A stretch of 20,978 nucleotides of DNA, taken from NCBI GenBank assembly GCA_004560045.1, contig SFWF01000019.1, positions 1 through 20,978 on the forward strand, given 5' to 3'. The notes under the pieces were generated by a model that made no database searches, was not told the DNA's origin, and saw nothing but the letters and a program-made list of their open reading frames with translations. Position numbers and translations under genes: made by a program. Source of the stretch: a bacterium (GTDB lineage Bacteria; Bacillota; Clostridia; Oscillospirales; Acutalibacteraceae). This document shows positions 1 to 6,700 of this stretch, one piece after another. The number at the start of each line of letters is the position of its first letter. Positions within the stretch are counted from its first letter, which is position 1.

Positions 1-71
1 TGTCGTGTTGTACTGTCCTTAACTGTACGACTCTTACCCGTTCGGGGACTTTCTTATACCTTCTTTTTGGT

Positions 72-917
72 TTACCTCTTATATTTCGCTCCGTATTCCT
101 GCGGCGTTACTCCGAAATGCTTTTTAAAGCACCTTGTAAAATACGCTGCGTCCGAAAAGGCGCAGGCGGCGGCCACGTCCGAAACGCACATACTGCCTTT
201 TTTTATAAGCTTCTTCGCCTTTTCAAGCCTTAGTATTCTTATATATACCGTCGGGGTAAGCCCCGTTATCTTTTTAAAGCGTCTGCAAAAATAGGTCTCG
301 TCGTATCCGAATTTTCGGCTTAGCGTAGAGGTGGAAATATCCTCGCAAAAGTTCTCGTTTATAAAATCAAAAACCTCTTTAAAGCGTCCGCTTTCGGTAA
401 AGGCCATACCCTTCTCCGAAATACAGCTTTTAAAAAGCAGGCCGATAAGTCGGTATATTTCACCAACCGTCATAATATCCGCGGTAGGATCTCCGCTTTC
501 GTAAAGTCTTATTATCTCGCTGAGGGAAGCGATAATATCCCCGTCCTTTGTAAAATTCACGAAGGATATCCGCTGACTTTGCAGGGGAGAGAGGAAACGC
601 TCGCTTGTACCCGTAGCGTTAAAGAATTTGCTTACGTCAAACATCACCGCATCATAGCCGACTCCGTCTTTGCCCACAAAACCCGAATGGGGCAGGCAGG
701 GAGGAAAAATCGCTACCTCTCCGACCGAAATTTCCTTTTCCGTACCTCCGCAGTTTACCGTAAGGCTTCCCGAATATATAAGCAGAAGCTCCATTCGGTC
801 GTGCCAATGCATAGTAAATCCATAGCGTTCGGGTCCTATGAATGGATTATGTATTATCTTTACGGCGCTGTCGCCGTAAAGCACGGGAGTAAGCTCTTTT
901 TGGTAGTCGAGTTTCAT
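72..917 (-). CDS. AraC-family transcriptional regulator (cupin sensor plus two HTH motifs)
   Basis: A 281-residue protein with the two-part layout of AraC/XylS regulators. The N-terminal half (about residues 10-150) contains HWHDRMELLLIYSGSLTV, the cupin-like effector-binding motif typical of sugar-responsive members. The C-terminal 100 residues carry two helix-turn-helix units: one around ISTSTLSRKFGYDETYFCRRFKKITG, given here only as the region about residues 193-218, and the second around residues 240-265, ending in the family signature FGVTPQEYG. The ligand and targets cannot be read from sequence; carbohydrate sensing is a family-based guess. The ATG at 915-917 is chosen because the next in-frame Met lies inside the cupin. 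An AAAGGA-like ribosome site lies about 14 bases upstream, which is rather far. The gene is divergent from rpsU, and no obvious target operon is adjacent inside the window. Confidence 0.9.
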   Translation of the reverse strand: MKLDYQKELTPVLYGDSAVKIIHNPFIGPERYGFTMHWHDRMELLLIYSGSLTVNCGGTEKEISVGEVAIFPPCLPHSGFVGKDGVGYDAVMFDVSKFFNATGTSERFLSPLQSQRISFVNFTKDGDIIASLSEIIRLYESGDPTADIMTVGEIYRLIGLLFKSCISEKGMAFTESGRFKEVFDFINENFCEDISTSTLSRKFGYDETYFCRRFKKITGLTPTVYIRILRLEKAKKLIKKGSMCVSDVAAACAFSDAAYFTRCFKKHFGVTPQEYGAKYKR

Positions 918-966
918 AAAAAGTCAGAATTGTCCTTTTCAAAGTCTAAATTATTATTCTGCCACT

Positions 967-995
967 ATATAATATATGCTACCATAAAACTGCAA
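967..995 (-). promoter_or_regulatory. possible promoter of the AraC-type gene
   Basis: Read on the minus strand, TTGCAG (990-995) and TTATAT (967-972) are separated by 17 bases, about 50 bases upstream of the ATG. Both boxes deviate from consensus and the region is AT-rich, so other assignments are possible. Confidence 0.3.
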
Positions 996-1075
996 ACATT
1001 TCAATATAAATGAGTCTTTTATGAAGGTCGTTTTTTTACATCTGAATATTATTCCCCAAAATTAAGAAATAAAAC

Positions 1076-1105
1076 TTGACAAGCGGATATTTGTTATAGT
1101 ATAAT
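1076..1105 (+). promoter_or_regulatory. sigma-A promoter of rpsU
   Basis: TTGACA (1076-1081) and TATAAT (1100-1105) are both perfect consensus boxes, separated by 18 bases. They lie about 50 bases before the rpsU start. A strong promoter is expected for a ribosomal protein. The ATG at 1104 overlaps the -10 box and so cannot be the translation start. Confidence 0.85.
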
Positions 1106-1154
1106 GCATCATGTAGGTTTATCCTCTGCAAAAATGCAAAGGGAGGGAATTAGA

Positions 1155-1331
1155 ATGAGTCAGGTTCGACTTAAAGAGAACGAATCGCTTGATAACGCGC
1201 TTAGACGTTTTAAGAGACAAACGGCAAAAGACGGAGTTATTCAGGAAGTCCGTAAGAGAGAGCACTACGAGAAGCCCTCTGTAAAGCGCAAGAAGAAGTC
1301 TGAAGCGGCACGCAAACGCAAGTACCGCTAA
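1155..1331 (+). CDS. rpsU: 30S ribosomal protein S21
   Basis: A 58-residue, highly basic protein with the bS21 pattern: an N-terminal SQVRLKENESLDNALRRFKR segment, then a middle KREHYEKPSVKRKKK helix and a Lys/Arg-rich tail. S21 binds the 30S subunit near the anti-Shine-Dalgarno end of 16S rRNA and helps initiation. The length matches Firmicute S21 (57-60 residues). The ATG at 1155 is chosen over the in-frame ATG at 1104 because GGGAGGG (1141-1147) sits 7 bases before it and the upstream ATG falls within the promoter. It is followed directly by an intrinsic terminator and then yqeG. Confidence 0.97.
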   Translation: MSQVRLKENESLDNALRRFKRQTAKDGVIQEVRKREHYEKPSVKRKKKSEAARKRKYR

Positions 1332-1352
1332 AAGCGATATTACTCAAAAGCT

Positions 1353-1387
1353 AAAGCGGTTGCAGTGCAGCCGCTTTTTCTGTTTTA
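1353..1387 (+). terminator. intrinsic terminator after rpsU
   Basis: AAAGCGG and a short TGCA arm pair with TGCA and CCGCTTT around a very small loop, followed by a T-rich run ending near 1387. It lies 20 bases after the rpsU stop and only about 17 bases before the yqeG start. It probably attenuates rather than fully separates the two genes. Confidence 0.8.
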
Positions 1388-1403
1388 AATTTTTGGAGGA
1401 AAA

Positions 1404-1889
1404 ATGCTAAAGCCTCATCATATACTAAACTGTATAACCGATATAACGGTCGGTTTTTTAAAAGAGAATAGTATAACCGCTCTGCTTTTAGACGTCGATA
1501 ATACCATGTCGGTGGCTCACGGGAATAAGACCCTGAGAGAGGGCCTGTCCGAGTGGCTTTCCGATATGAGGAAAAACGGAATATCTCTTGTTATTCTATC
1601 GAATGCTAAAAAGGAGAGAGCGAAGCGCTTTGCCGATAGCGTGGGTCTGCCCGTGGTAGGCCTTGCCGCGAAGCCGTTGCCCTTCGGTTACCTTAAGGCG
1701 GCGAAGCTGTGCGGCGCTAAGCGTAAAAACGTCGCTATGGTGGGCGATCAGATATTTACCGACGTTATGGGTGGCCGTCTTGCGGGGGTCAAAACCATTC
1801 TCGTAACCGACATAACCCCCGAGGATAAGCTTAATTTTAAAATTAAGCGGAATTTAGAAAAGAAACTACTTAAGAGGTGGAAAAAATGA
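1404..1889 (+). CDS. yqeG: YqeG-family HAD-IIIA phosphatase
   Basis: A 161-residue protein of the haloacid dehalogenase superfamily, YqeG subfamily. Motif I is LLLDVDNTM (residues 28-35) with nucleophile Asp30 and general acid Asp32. Motif II is the Ser in ILSNAKKE (about residues 64-71), and motif IV is MVGDQIFTDVMGG (about residues 112-124). The short cap-less form fits subclass III. Members are predicted cytosolic phosphatases, and the physiological substrate is unsettled; a link with ribosome or genome maintenance genes is only contextual. GGAGGA (1395-1400) sits 3 bases before the ATG. The stop overlaps the next start by four bases (ATGA, 1886-1889), so the two are probably translationally coupled. 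Confidence 0.9.
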   Translation: MLKPHHILNCITDITVGFLKENSITALLLDVDNTMSVAHGNKTLREGLSEWLSDMRKNGISLVILSNAKKERAKRFADSVGLPVVGLAAKPLPFGYLKAAKLCGAKRKNVAMVGDQIFTDVMGGRLAGVKTILVTDITPEDKLNFKIKRNLEKKLLKRWKK

Positions 1890-2740
1890 GTGCACGCTTC
1901 GGCCCCGCGGGAAACAGCGAAAGCTTTACCAAAATGGGATACAAATCGAGCCTGGACGTCCCCGAATATATCGAAAAAATGGGGCTCGACGCTTTTGAAT
2001 ATCAGTGCGGAAGAGGGGTAAACATCGGCTTCGATAAGGCCGAAAGGTTAGGACTTCTCGCAAAGGAAAAGGATATAGCCCTGTCCCTTCACGCTCCTTA
2101 TTATATATCTATGTCCTCGGTTGAGGAGGAAAAGCGAATAAAATCGGTCGACTATATTCTTCAGTCGGCCCGTGCCGTAAAGGCTATGGGCGGCGAGAGG
2201 ATAGTCGTTCATACCGGCTCCTGCGGAAAAATCTCCCGCGAGGAGGCGCTGAGCCTTGCTACCGATACGATGAAGCTTGCAATATCGGCCCTTGATGCGG
2301 AAGGCCTTTCGAATATTCGTATCTGCCCCGAAACTATGGGTAAGGTCAATCAGCTCGGTACCCTTTTCGAGGTTTTGGAGCTTTGTAAGCTTGACGAGCG
2401 ACTTATTCCCTGCATCGACTTCGGTCACTTAAACGCAAGAGACAGGGGAATACTGAAAACCGCCGCCGATTTCGAAAAAATATTCGACGATATCGAAAAC
2501 GCGATAGGCAATTCCCGACTAAAGGAGTTTCATTCGCATTTTTCTAAGATAGAGTATTCGACGGGCGGAGAGGTGCGTCATCTTACCTTTGAGGATACCG
2601 TCTACGGCCCCGATTTCGAGCCCGTAGCCGAGCTTATTTATAAAAAACAATGCTCCCCGACCATTATCTGCGAATCCGCAGGTACTCAGGCCGAGGACGC
2701 TAAGGCAATAAAAGACTATTATTGGAGACTTATGAAATGA
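1886..2740 (+). CDS. endonuclease IV-like TIM-barrel protein
   Basis: A 284-residue protein of the AP endonuclease 2 / xylose-isomerase-like TIM-barrel superfamily. The opening RFGPAGNSESF and EYQCGRGVNI are typical of a clostridial group annotated as deoxyribonuclease IV. Putative metal ligands comparable with E. coli Nfo are visible: the His of LHAPYY, the His of VVHTG, the Glu of CPETMG, Asp and His of DFGHLNA, a His of FHSHFS, and the Glu of ICESAG. The D-x-H motif that supplies two Nfo ligands reads VRH here, so one aspartate is missing. Activity on abasic sites is therefore plausible but not secure. The start is ATG 1886, preceded by AGAGGTGG; an upstream GTG at 1877 would lie inside the ribosome site. 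It overlaps yqeG and aroQ by 4 bp each. Confidence 0.8.
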   Translation: MSARFGPAGNSESFTKMGYKSSLDVPEYIEKMGLDAFEYQCGRGVNIGFDKAERLGLLAKEKDIALSLHAPYYISMSSVEEEKRIKSVDYILQSARAVKAMGGERIVVHTGSCGKISREEALSLATDTMKLAISALDAEGLSNIRICPETMGKVNQLGTLFEVLELCKLDERLIPCIDFGHLNARDRGILKTAADFEKIFDDIENAIGNSRLKEFHSHFSKIEYSTGGEVRHLTFEDTVYGPDFEPVAELIYKKQCSPTIICESAGTQAEDAKAIKDYYWRLMK

Positions 2741-3168
2741 AAAAAATACTCGTTTTAAACGGACCTAATCTTAATATGCTCGGCATCCGTGAGCCGGGTG
2801 TCTACGGAAGCGATACCTTAGCTTCAATAAATGCCGAAATTGCGGACTATGCCAAAACCCAAAATATCGAATGTGATTTTTATCAGTCTAACTGTGAGGG
2901 AGAGCTGGTATCTAAAATTCACAGTCTTATGACCGACTACGACGGCTGCGTTTTTAACGCCGGCGCCTATACTCACTACAGCTATGCCATAAGAGACGCT
3001 ATCTCTTCGGTAAATAAGCCTGTGATCGAGATTCATATGTCCAACGTTCACGCCCGTGAGGAATTCCGTCATACCTCGGTCATATCGGCCGTATGTAAGG
3101 GAACCATAGCAGGCTTCGGTAAAAAGAGCTATATGTTAGGCGTGGAGGCTCTGAGCGATATTATATGA
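2737..3168 (+). CDS. aroQ: 3-dehydroquinate dehydratase, type II
   Basis: A 143-residue enzyme, the usual length for class II dehydroquinases, which convert 3-dehydroquinate to 3-dehydroshikimate in the shikimate pathway. Signature segments are LNGPNLNMLGIREPGVYG, with the catalytic Arg18 and Tyr23; VFNAGAYTHYSYAIRDA, with the substrate-contacting Asn74 and His80; and EIHMSNVHAREEFRH, with catalytic His100. The protein is cytosolic and normally dodecameric. The start is ATG 2737, with GGAG at 2724-2727; the upstream TTG 2722 would add five residues absent from the family. It overlaps the preceding gene and the next gene by 4 bp each (ATGA). No other shikimate gene is in the window. Confidence 0.96.
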   Translation: MKKILVLNGPNLNMLGIREPGVYGSDTLASINAEIADYAKTQNIECDFYQSNCEGELVSKIHSLMTDYDGCVFNAGAYTHYSYAIRDAISSVNKPVIEIHMSNVHAREEFRHTSVISAVCKGTIAGFGKKSYMLGVEALSDII

Positions 3169-4214
3169 AACCTCTGCGCTATATAACCGATAAGACCGCC
3201 GTCCTTATCTTCACCCCCGTAAACCGAAGATATTTAAGCGGCTTTGCTTCAAGCCTCGGCTATCTGCTTATGACCAAAAACGGCAATAAGCTTTTTGTCG
3301 ACGGACGGTATTTCGAGGCCGCGACCAAAAGTGCGGTAAATACCGAGGTAGTCTGCTTCACCTCGATCATTGCCGAGCTTTCGGAGGAGCTTAAAAAACA
3401 GGGGATAGAAAAGCTTCTTATCGAAACCGAAAACGATATTGCTTTTTATAACCTGCTTAAATCGCGACTTGCCGTTAAGGTCGCCCCGAGTCAGTCCCTT
3501 TCCGACCGACTTATTACCCTTCGTTCGGTTAAAAGAAAGGACGAGGTAGAAAGCATCGTCGCCGCTCAGAGAATCGCCGAAAAGGCCTTCCTCGATATTT
3601 TAAATTTCATAAAGGTCGGAGTTACCGAGAAGGAGATCGCAGCCCTCCTTGAATATAAAATGAAGAGCTACGGTGCCGAGGGTCTTGCCTTCGATACTAT
3701 TGCGGTCTCGGGTAAAAATTCATCCCTGCCCCACGGTGTTCCCACCGATAAAAGGGTAGAAGCAGGCGATTTTATAACCATGGACTTCGGAGCCACGGTA
3801 AACGGCTACTGTTCTGATATGACCCGTACCGTTGCGGTGGGCTTTGCTACCGATAAAATGCGGGAGGTCTACGAAACGGTTCTTGCGGCACAGGAAGAGG
3901 TTATAAAAACCGTAAAGGCGGGAATAATCTGTAGGGATGCGGATGCCGCCGCCAGAGATATAATAAAAAGCGCAGGCTACGGCGAATATTTTAACCATTC
4001 TACGGGTCACGGTGTGGGCCTCGAAATTCACGAAATGCCGAGACTCGGTCAAAATACCGACAAGCCGACCCTTCGTGCAGGGCAGGTCGTTACCGACGAA
4101 CCGGGCATATATCTTCCCGAAAAATTCGGTGTCAGAATAGAAGATATGCTTTTAATCGAAAAGAATGGATGTAAAAACTTGACAAATTCGCCGAAAGACC
4201 TTATAATTCTATAG
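3165..4214 (+). CDS. Xaa-Pro aminopeptidase (M24B family)
   Basis: A 349-residue metallopeptidase removing N-terminal residues that precede proline. The N-terminal creatinase-like domain spans about residues 5-125, and the pita-bread catalytic domain about 130-345. All five metal ligands are visible: Asp207 in TMDFGA, Asp218 in CSDMTRT, His282 in GHGVGLEIHE, Glu312 in TDEPGIY and Glu326 in VRIEDML. The substrate-site His190 is in LPHG. The C-terminus NLTNSPKDLIIL is typical. The enzyme is cytosolic; an M24 peptidase immediately before efp is a recurrent Firmicute arrangement, and Pro-containing peptides connect the two logically. The last codons (4179-4207) also form the efp promoter. The start overlaps the aroQ stop. 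Confidence 0.93.
   Translation: MKPLRYITDKTAVLIFTPVNRRYLSGFASSLGYLLMTKNGNKLFVDGRYFEAATKSAVNTEVVCFTSIIAELSEELKKQGIEKLLIETENDIAFYNLLKSRLAVKVAPSQSLSDRLITLRSVKRKDEVESIVAAQRIAEKAFLDILNFIKVGVTEKEIAALLEYKMKSYGAEGLAFDTIAVSGKNSSLPHGVPTDKRVEAGDFITMDFGATVNGYCSDMTRTVAVGFATDKMREVYETVLAAQEEVIKTVKAGIICRDADAAARDIIKSAGYGEYFNHSTGHGVGLEIHEMPRLGQNTDKPTLRAGQVVTDEPGIYLPEKFGVRIEDMLLIEKNGCKNLTNSPKDLIIL
4179..4207 (+). promoter_or_regulatory. sigma-A promoter of efp, inside the upstream coding region
   Basis: TTGACA (4179-4184) and TATAAT (4202-4207) are perfect boxes at the ideal 17-base spacing. Both lie within the final codons of the M24 peptidase gene. The leader before the efp ATG is about 60 bases. Confidence 0.85.
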
Positions 4215-4274
4215 AAGAGGTCTGCGTTATCGTAGGCCGGTTATTTAAAGTTCTATTTTTGGAGGAAAATAAAC

Positions 4275-4832
4275 ATGGTATCAGCAGGAGATTTCAGAAA
4301 CGGCGTAACTTTCGAAATGGACGGAAACGTTTATCAGATAATCGAATTTCAGCACGTTAAGCCCGGTAAGGGAGCTGCATTCGTTCGCGCTAAGATCAGA
4401 AACGTTATTCAGGGAAGCGTAACCGAGCGCACCTTCAACCCCAACGACAAATATCCTACCGCTTTTGTTGAAAGAAAAGATATGGAATATTCTTATAACG
4501 ACGACGGACTTTACTATTTTATGGATCCCGAATCCTACGAGATGGTTCCCGTCGGAAAAGACGAGCTTGGCGATGCCTTCAAGTTTGTTAAGGAGAATAT
4601 GACCTGCAAGATTCTTTCTTACAAAGGAAAGGTATTCGGCGTAGAGCCTCCCACATTCGTTGAGCTCGCCGTTACTCAGACCGACCCCGGCTTCGCAGGT
4701 AACACCGCCACCAACGCAACCAAGCCCGCTACCGTTGAAACCGGCGCAGAGATCCGCGTACCCCTCTTTATCAACGAGGGCGACATGATCCGTATCGACA
4801 CCCGCACCGGCGAATATATGGAGCGCGCATAA
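4275..4832 (+). CDS. efp: translation elongation factor P
   Basis: A 185-residue protein matching EF-P end to end. It has an N-terminal KOW-like domain and two OB domains, ending in the conserved GDMIRIDTRTGEYMERA. EF-P enters the ribosomal E site and relieves stalling at consecutive prolines. The loop tip HVKPGKGAAF carries Lys32, the position modified by 5-aminopentanol in Bacillus subtilis; lysine there is compatible with that modification or with none, and with EpmA-type lysylation. No modifying enzyme is encoded in this window. GGAGG (4261-4265) precedes the ATG by 9 bases. Codon choice is biased towards C-ending codons, as expected for strong expression. It is probably co-transcribed with the acidic zinc-ribbon gene 30 bases downstream. 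Confidence 0.98.
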   Translation: MVSAGDFRNGVTFEMDGNVYQIIEFQHVKPGKGAAFVRAKIRNVIQGSVTERTFNPNDKYPTAFVERKDMEYSYNDDGLYYFMDPESYEMVPVGKDELGDAFKFVKENMTCKILSYKGKVFGVEPPTFVELAVTQTDPGFAGNTATNATKPATVETGAEIRVPLFINEGDMIRIDTRTGEYMERA

Positions 4833-4862
4833 GCATTATTTTATAAGGAGAACAGAACACTT

Positions 4863-5282
4863 ATGACCATTGCTGAAAAAATTTCCTACATCAAAGGCCT
4901 TGCTGAAGGACTTGCTCTCGACACCGAGACCAAAGAAGGAAAGGTTCTCACCGCTATCATCGACCTTCTCGACGATATGGTAGACGAGATCGACGCTATC
5001 GACGAGGCTTGCGCAGAGCTCGGAGAGCAGCTTGACGCCGTAGACGAAGACCTTTCGGCCATTGAAGACGACTTCTATGCCGACGAAGAGGATTACGACG
5101 AGGAAGCAGACGACGAGTATTACGACGATGACGACGTATATGAGGTCGAGTGTCCTAACTGCAACGATATAATCTATCTCGACGAGTCTATGCTCGAGGA
5201 CGAAGAAATGGTTTGCCCCAACTGCGGAACCCGTCTCGAATTCGAGTTCGAGTGTGATGAAGACTGCGACTGCGACAAATAA
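4863..5282 (+). CDS. acidic protein with C-terminal zinc ribbon (CD1247 N-terminal-domain type)
   Basis: A 139-residue, extremely acidic protein. Residues 1-58 form a helical domain (EKISYIKGLAEGLALD and a following amphipathic helix) that I recognise from clostridial proteins named after C. difficile CD1247. Residues 59-93 are almost entirely Asp, Glu and Tyr. Residues 97-121 form a probable zinc ribbon with ligands Cys97, Cys100, Cys118 and Cys121 in two CPNC motifs. The tail CDEDCDCD has further cysteines. The function is unknown; the family is sometimes labelled a regulator, but no DNA-binding motif is visible. AAGGAG (4845-4850) lies 12 bases from the ATG. It follows efp by 30 bases without a terminator, so joint strong expression is likely. 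Confidence 0.85.
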   Translation: MTIAEKISYIKGLAEGLALDTETKEGKVLTAIIDLLDDMVDEIDAIDEACAELGEQLDAVDEDLSAIEDDFYADEEDYDEEADDEYYDDDDVYEVECPNCNDIIYLDESMLEDEEMVCPNCGTRLEFEFECDEDCDCDK

Positions 5283-5302
5283 TTCTTTAAAAAATCAAAA
5301 CT

Positions 5303-5330
5303 ACTGCTGCACCCTGTGCAGCAGTTTTTT
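5303..5330 (+). terminator. intrinsic terminator after the zinc-ribbon gene
   Basis: A 10-bp stem (5303-5312 with 5316-5325, core CTGCTGCAC / GTGCAGCAG) with loop CCT is followed directly by six Ts. It ends the efp transcript, but the next gene starts only 15 bases later without a visible promoter. Confidence 0.92.
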
Positions 5331-5344
5331 ATAAGGAACATTGT

Positions 5345-5983
5345 ATGAAAAAGTATAATTTCTGGTCCCTGCTTTTATTTATTCCCTTTGGCCTCGGACT
5401 CTACATTGCTCTTAACGAATGTATAATCGGATTCGAAAGGGGAGCGTTCGACCTGCTTAGAAACCTTGCCCCCGCTATGGATATCCCCTTCAGAGGAATA
5501 ACCGAGCTTGGAAGCACCGTAGGTGTTATAATAATTACCCTGCTTATCTTCGTGATAACCGCAATAACCCGAAAATATTTCTTTACCGTCGGTCTGCCCG
5601 TTGCGATCACGGTCATAATTTCCCCAATAGTGAACAGAATCATTAAAAACCTTTTAGACCGTCCCCGTCCCGAATTTAAGGTTCTGTTTGCCGACGAATC
5701 GAGCTTCCCAAGCGGCCATGCACAGAATAATATGGCCCTTTATATCGGTCTGCTTCTTTGCCTGCTGCTTGTAGTTACCGCTCCGAAATGGCGTCTCATA
5801 TTTAAAATAGCCTTTATTACTCTGCCTCTGCTTATCGGAATTACCCGTATCTATTTCGGCGTTCACTATATCTCCGACGTTATCGCAGGCTGGAGTATGG
5901 GCGCATTCCTTGCAATACTTATAAACTATGTCTATTTCAAGATTTACAATAACATAAAGGATAAAAGAAATGCAAAAGCTTGA
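5345..5983 (+). CDS. PAP2-family membrane phosphatase
   Basis: A 212-residue integral membrane protein with about five to six hydrophobic segments. It carries the complete PAP2 active site: KNLLDRPRP (Lys101, Arg108-Pro109), FPSGH (residues 121-125, His125) and the third motif with Arg168, His174 and Asp178 in TRIYFGVHYISDVIAG. Such enzymes hydrolyse lipid phosphates or pyrophosphates, in Firmicutes often undecaprenyl pyrophosphate (BcrC type) or phosphatidylglycerol phosphate. Its 14-bp overlap with ispD makes an isoprenoid-pyrophosphate substrate attractive, but this is inference. ATAAGGA precedes the ATG. It starts the operon PAP2-ispD-ispF-rsuA. Confidence 0.9.
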   Translation: MKKYNFWSLLLFIPFGLGLYIALNECIIGFERGAFDLLRNLAPAMDIPFRGITELGSTVGVIIITLLIFVITAITRKYFFTVGLPVAITVIISPIVNRIIKNLLDRPRPEFKVLFADESSFPSGHAQNNMALYIGLLLCLLLVVTAPKWRLIFKIAFITLPLLIGITRIYFGVHYISDVIAGWSMGAFLAILINYVYFKIYNNIKDKRNAKA

Positions 5984-6698
5984 TTTTTCTCTTGAATACA
6001 AAAAGATAGAAACAAAAAACGACGGACTTCCGGCAGTTATTGTTGCGGCAGGAAGCTCGACCCGTATGAAAGGCACCGATAAACGCTTCGTGCCCCTTGT
6101 GGGCGTGCCCATCCTTGCCCGTACCATGGCGGCTTTTCAGAACTGTTCTGCCATTTCGGAAATTGCCGTAGTTACAAGTGAAGATAAGATTGCCGATGTT
6201 AAAAGGCTTGCTGCGGCCTACGCCATCGATAAGCTAAGCTTCGTGGCGGTAGGAGGCGGCAGTCGCGAGGAATCGGTTAAAAACGGCCTGCTTCTTTTTA
6301 AGGACAAATACGAAAAGGCACTCGTTCACGACGGTGCAAGACCCCTTGTACCAACCGAGGTCATCGAAAGGGTGGCCGAAGCCCTCGGCGAGTTTAACAG
6401 CGTTTCTTGTGCGGTACCTCTTAAGGATACTATAAAAAGAGTTGATAAAAACGGAATATCCGTCGAAACCCCAATAAGATCAGAATATGTTGCGGCGCAG
6501 ACTCCGCAGGGGGTAAATATTTCTATGTTCCTTTCTTCTGCCGAGGATTTAGATCTTTCACAGTTTACCGACGACACTGCAATCTTAGAGCGTTTAGGTG
6601 AAAAGACCAAGATCGTCGAAGGCGATTACCGCAATATAAAAATAACCAACCCCGAGGATATCGATTTGGCCACAAAGCTTATAGAAAAGGAGCTCTGA
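5970..6698 (+). CDS. ispD: 2-C-methyl-D-erythritol 4-phosphate cytidylyltransferase
   Basis: A 242-residue enzyme of the MEP pathway, joining CTP and MEP to give CDP-methylerythritol. Visible motifs are the nucleotide-binding VIVAAGSSTRM (about residues 23-33) with Lys38 of DKRF, the conserved VHDGARPLV, AVPLKDTIK, the MEP-binding segment AAQTPQG, TDDTAILE and the C-terminal KITNPEDI. About 20 residues precede the usual N-terminus. No in-frame ATG, GTG or TTG lies in that stretch, and AAAGG (5956-5960) sits 9 bases before the ATG, so the longer start is accepted. It overlaps the PAP2 gene by 14 bp and ends two bases before ispF. Confidence 0.95.
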   Translation: MQKLDFSLEYKKIETKNDGLPAVIVAAGSSTRMKGTDKRFVPLVGVPILARTMAAFQNCSAISEIAVVTSEDKIADVKRLAAAYAIDKLSFVAVGGGSREESVKNGLLLFKDKYEKALVHDGARPLVPTEVIERVAEALGEFNSVSCAVPLKDTIKRVDKNGISVETPIRSEYVAAQTPQGVNISMFLSSAEDLDLSQFTDDTAILERLGEKTKIVEGDYRNIKITNPEDIDLATKLIEKEL

Positions 6699-6700
6699 TA

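Noticed and set aside
1..71. Possible terminator or gene at the left edge
   Set aside because: Only 71 bases lie beyond the AraC-type stop codon; no convincing stem with a U-tract or coding signal is visible.
579..1013. 144-codon open frame on the plus strand opposite the AraC-type gene
   Set aside because: Its translation has no family-like pattern, and the minus-strand frame has clear cupin and AraC motifs.
1104..1154. N-terminal extension of rpsU from ATG 1104
   Set aside because: The ATG overlaps the -10 box and the extra residues are absent from the S21 family.
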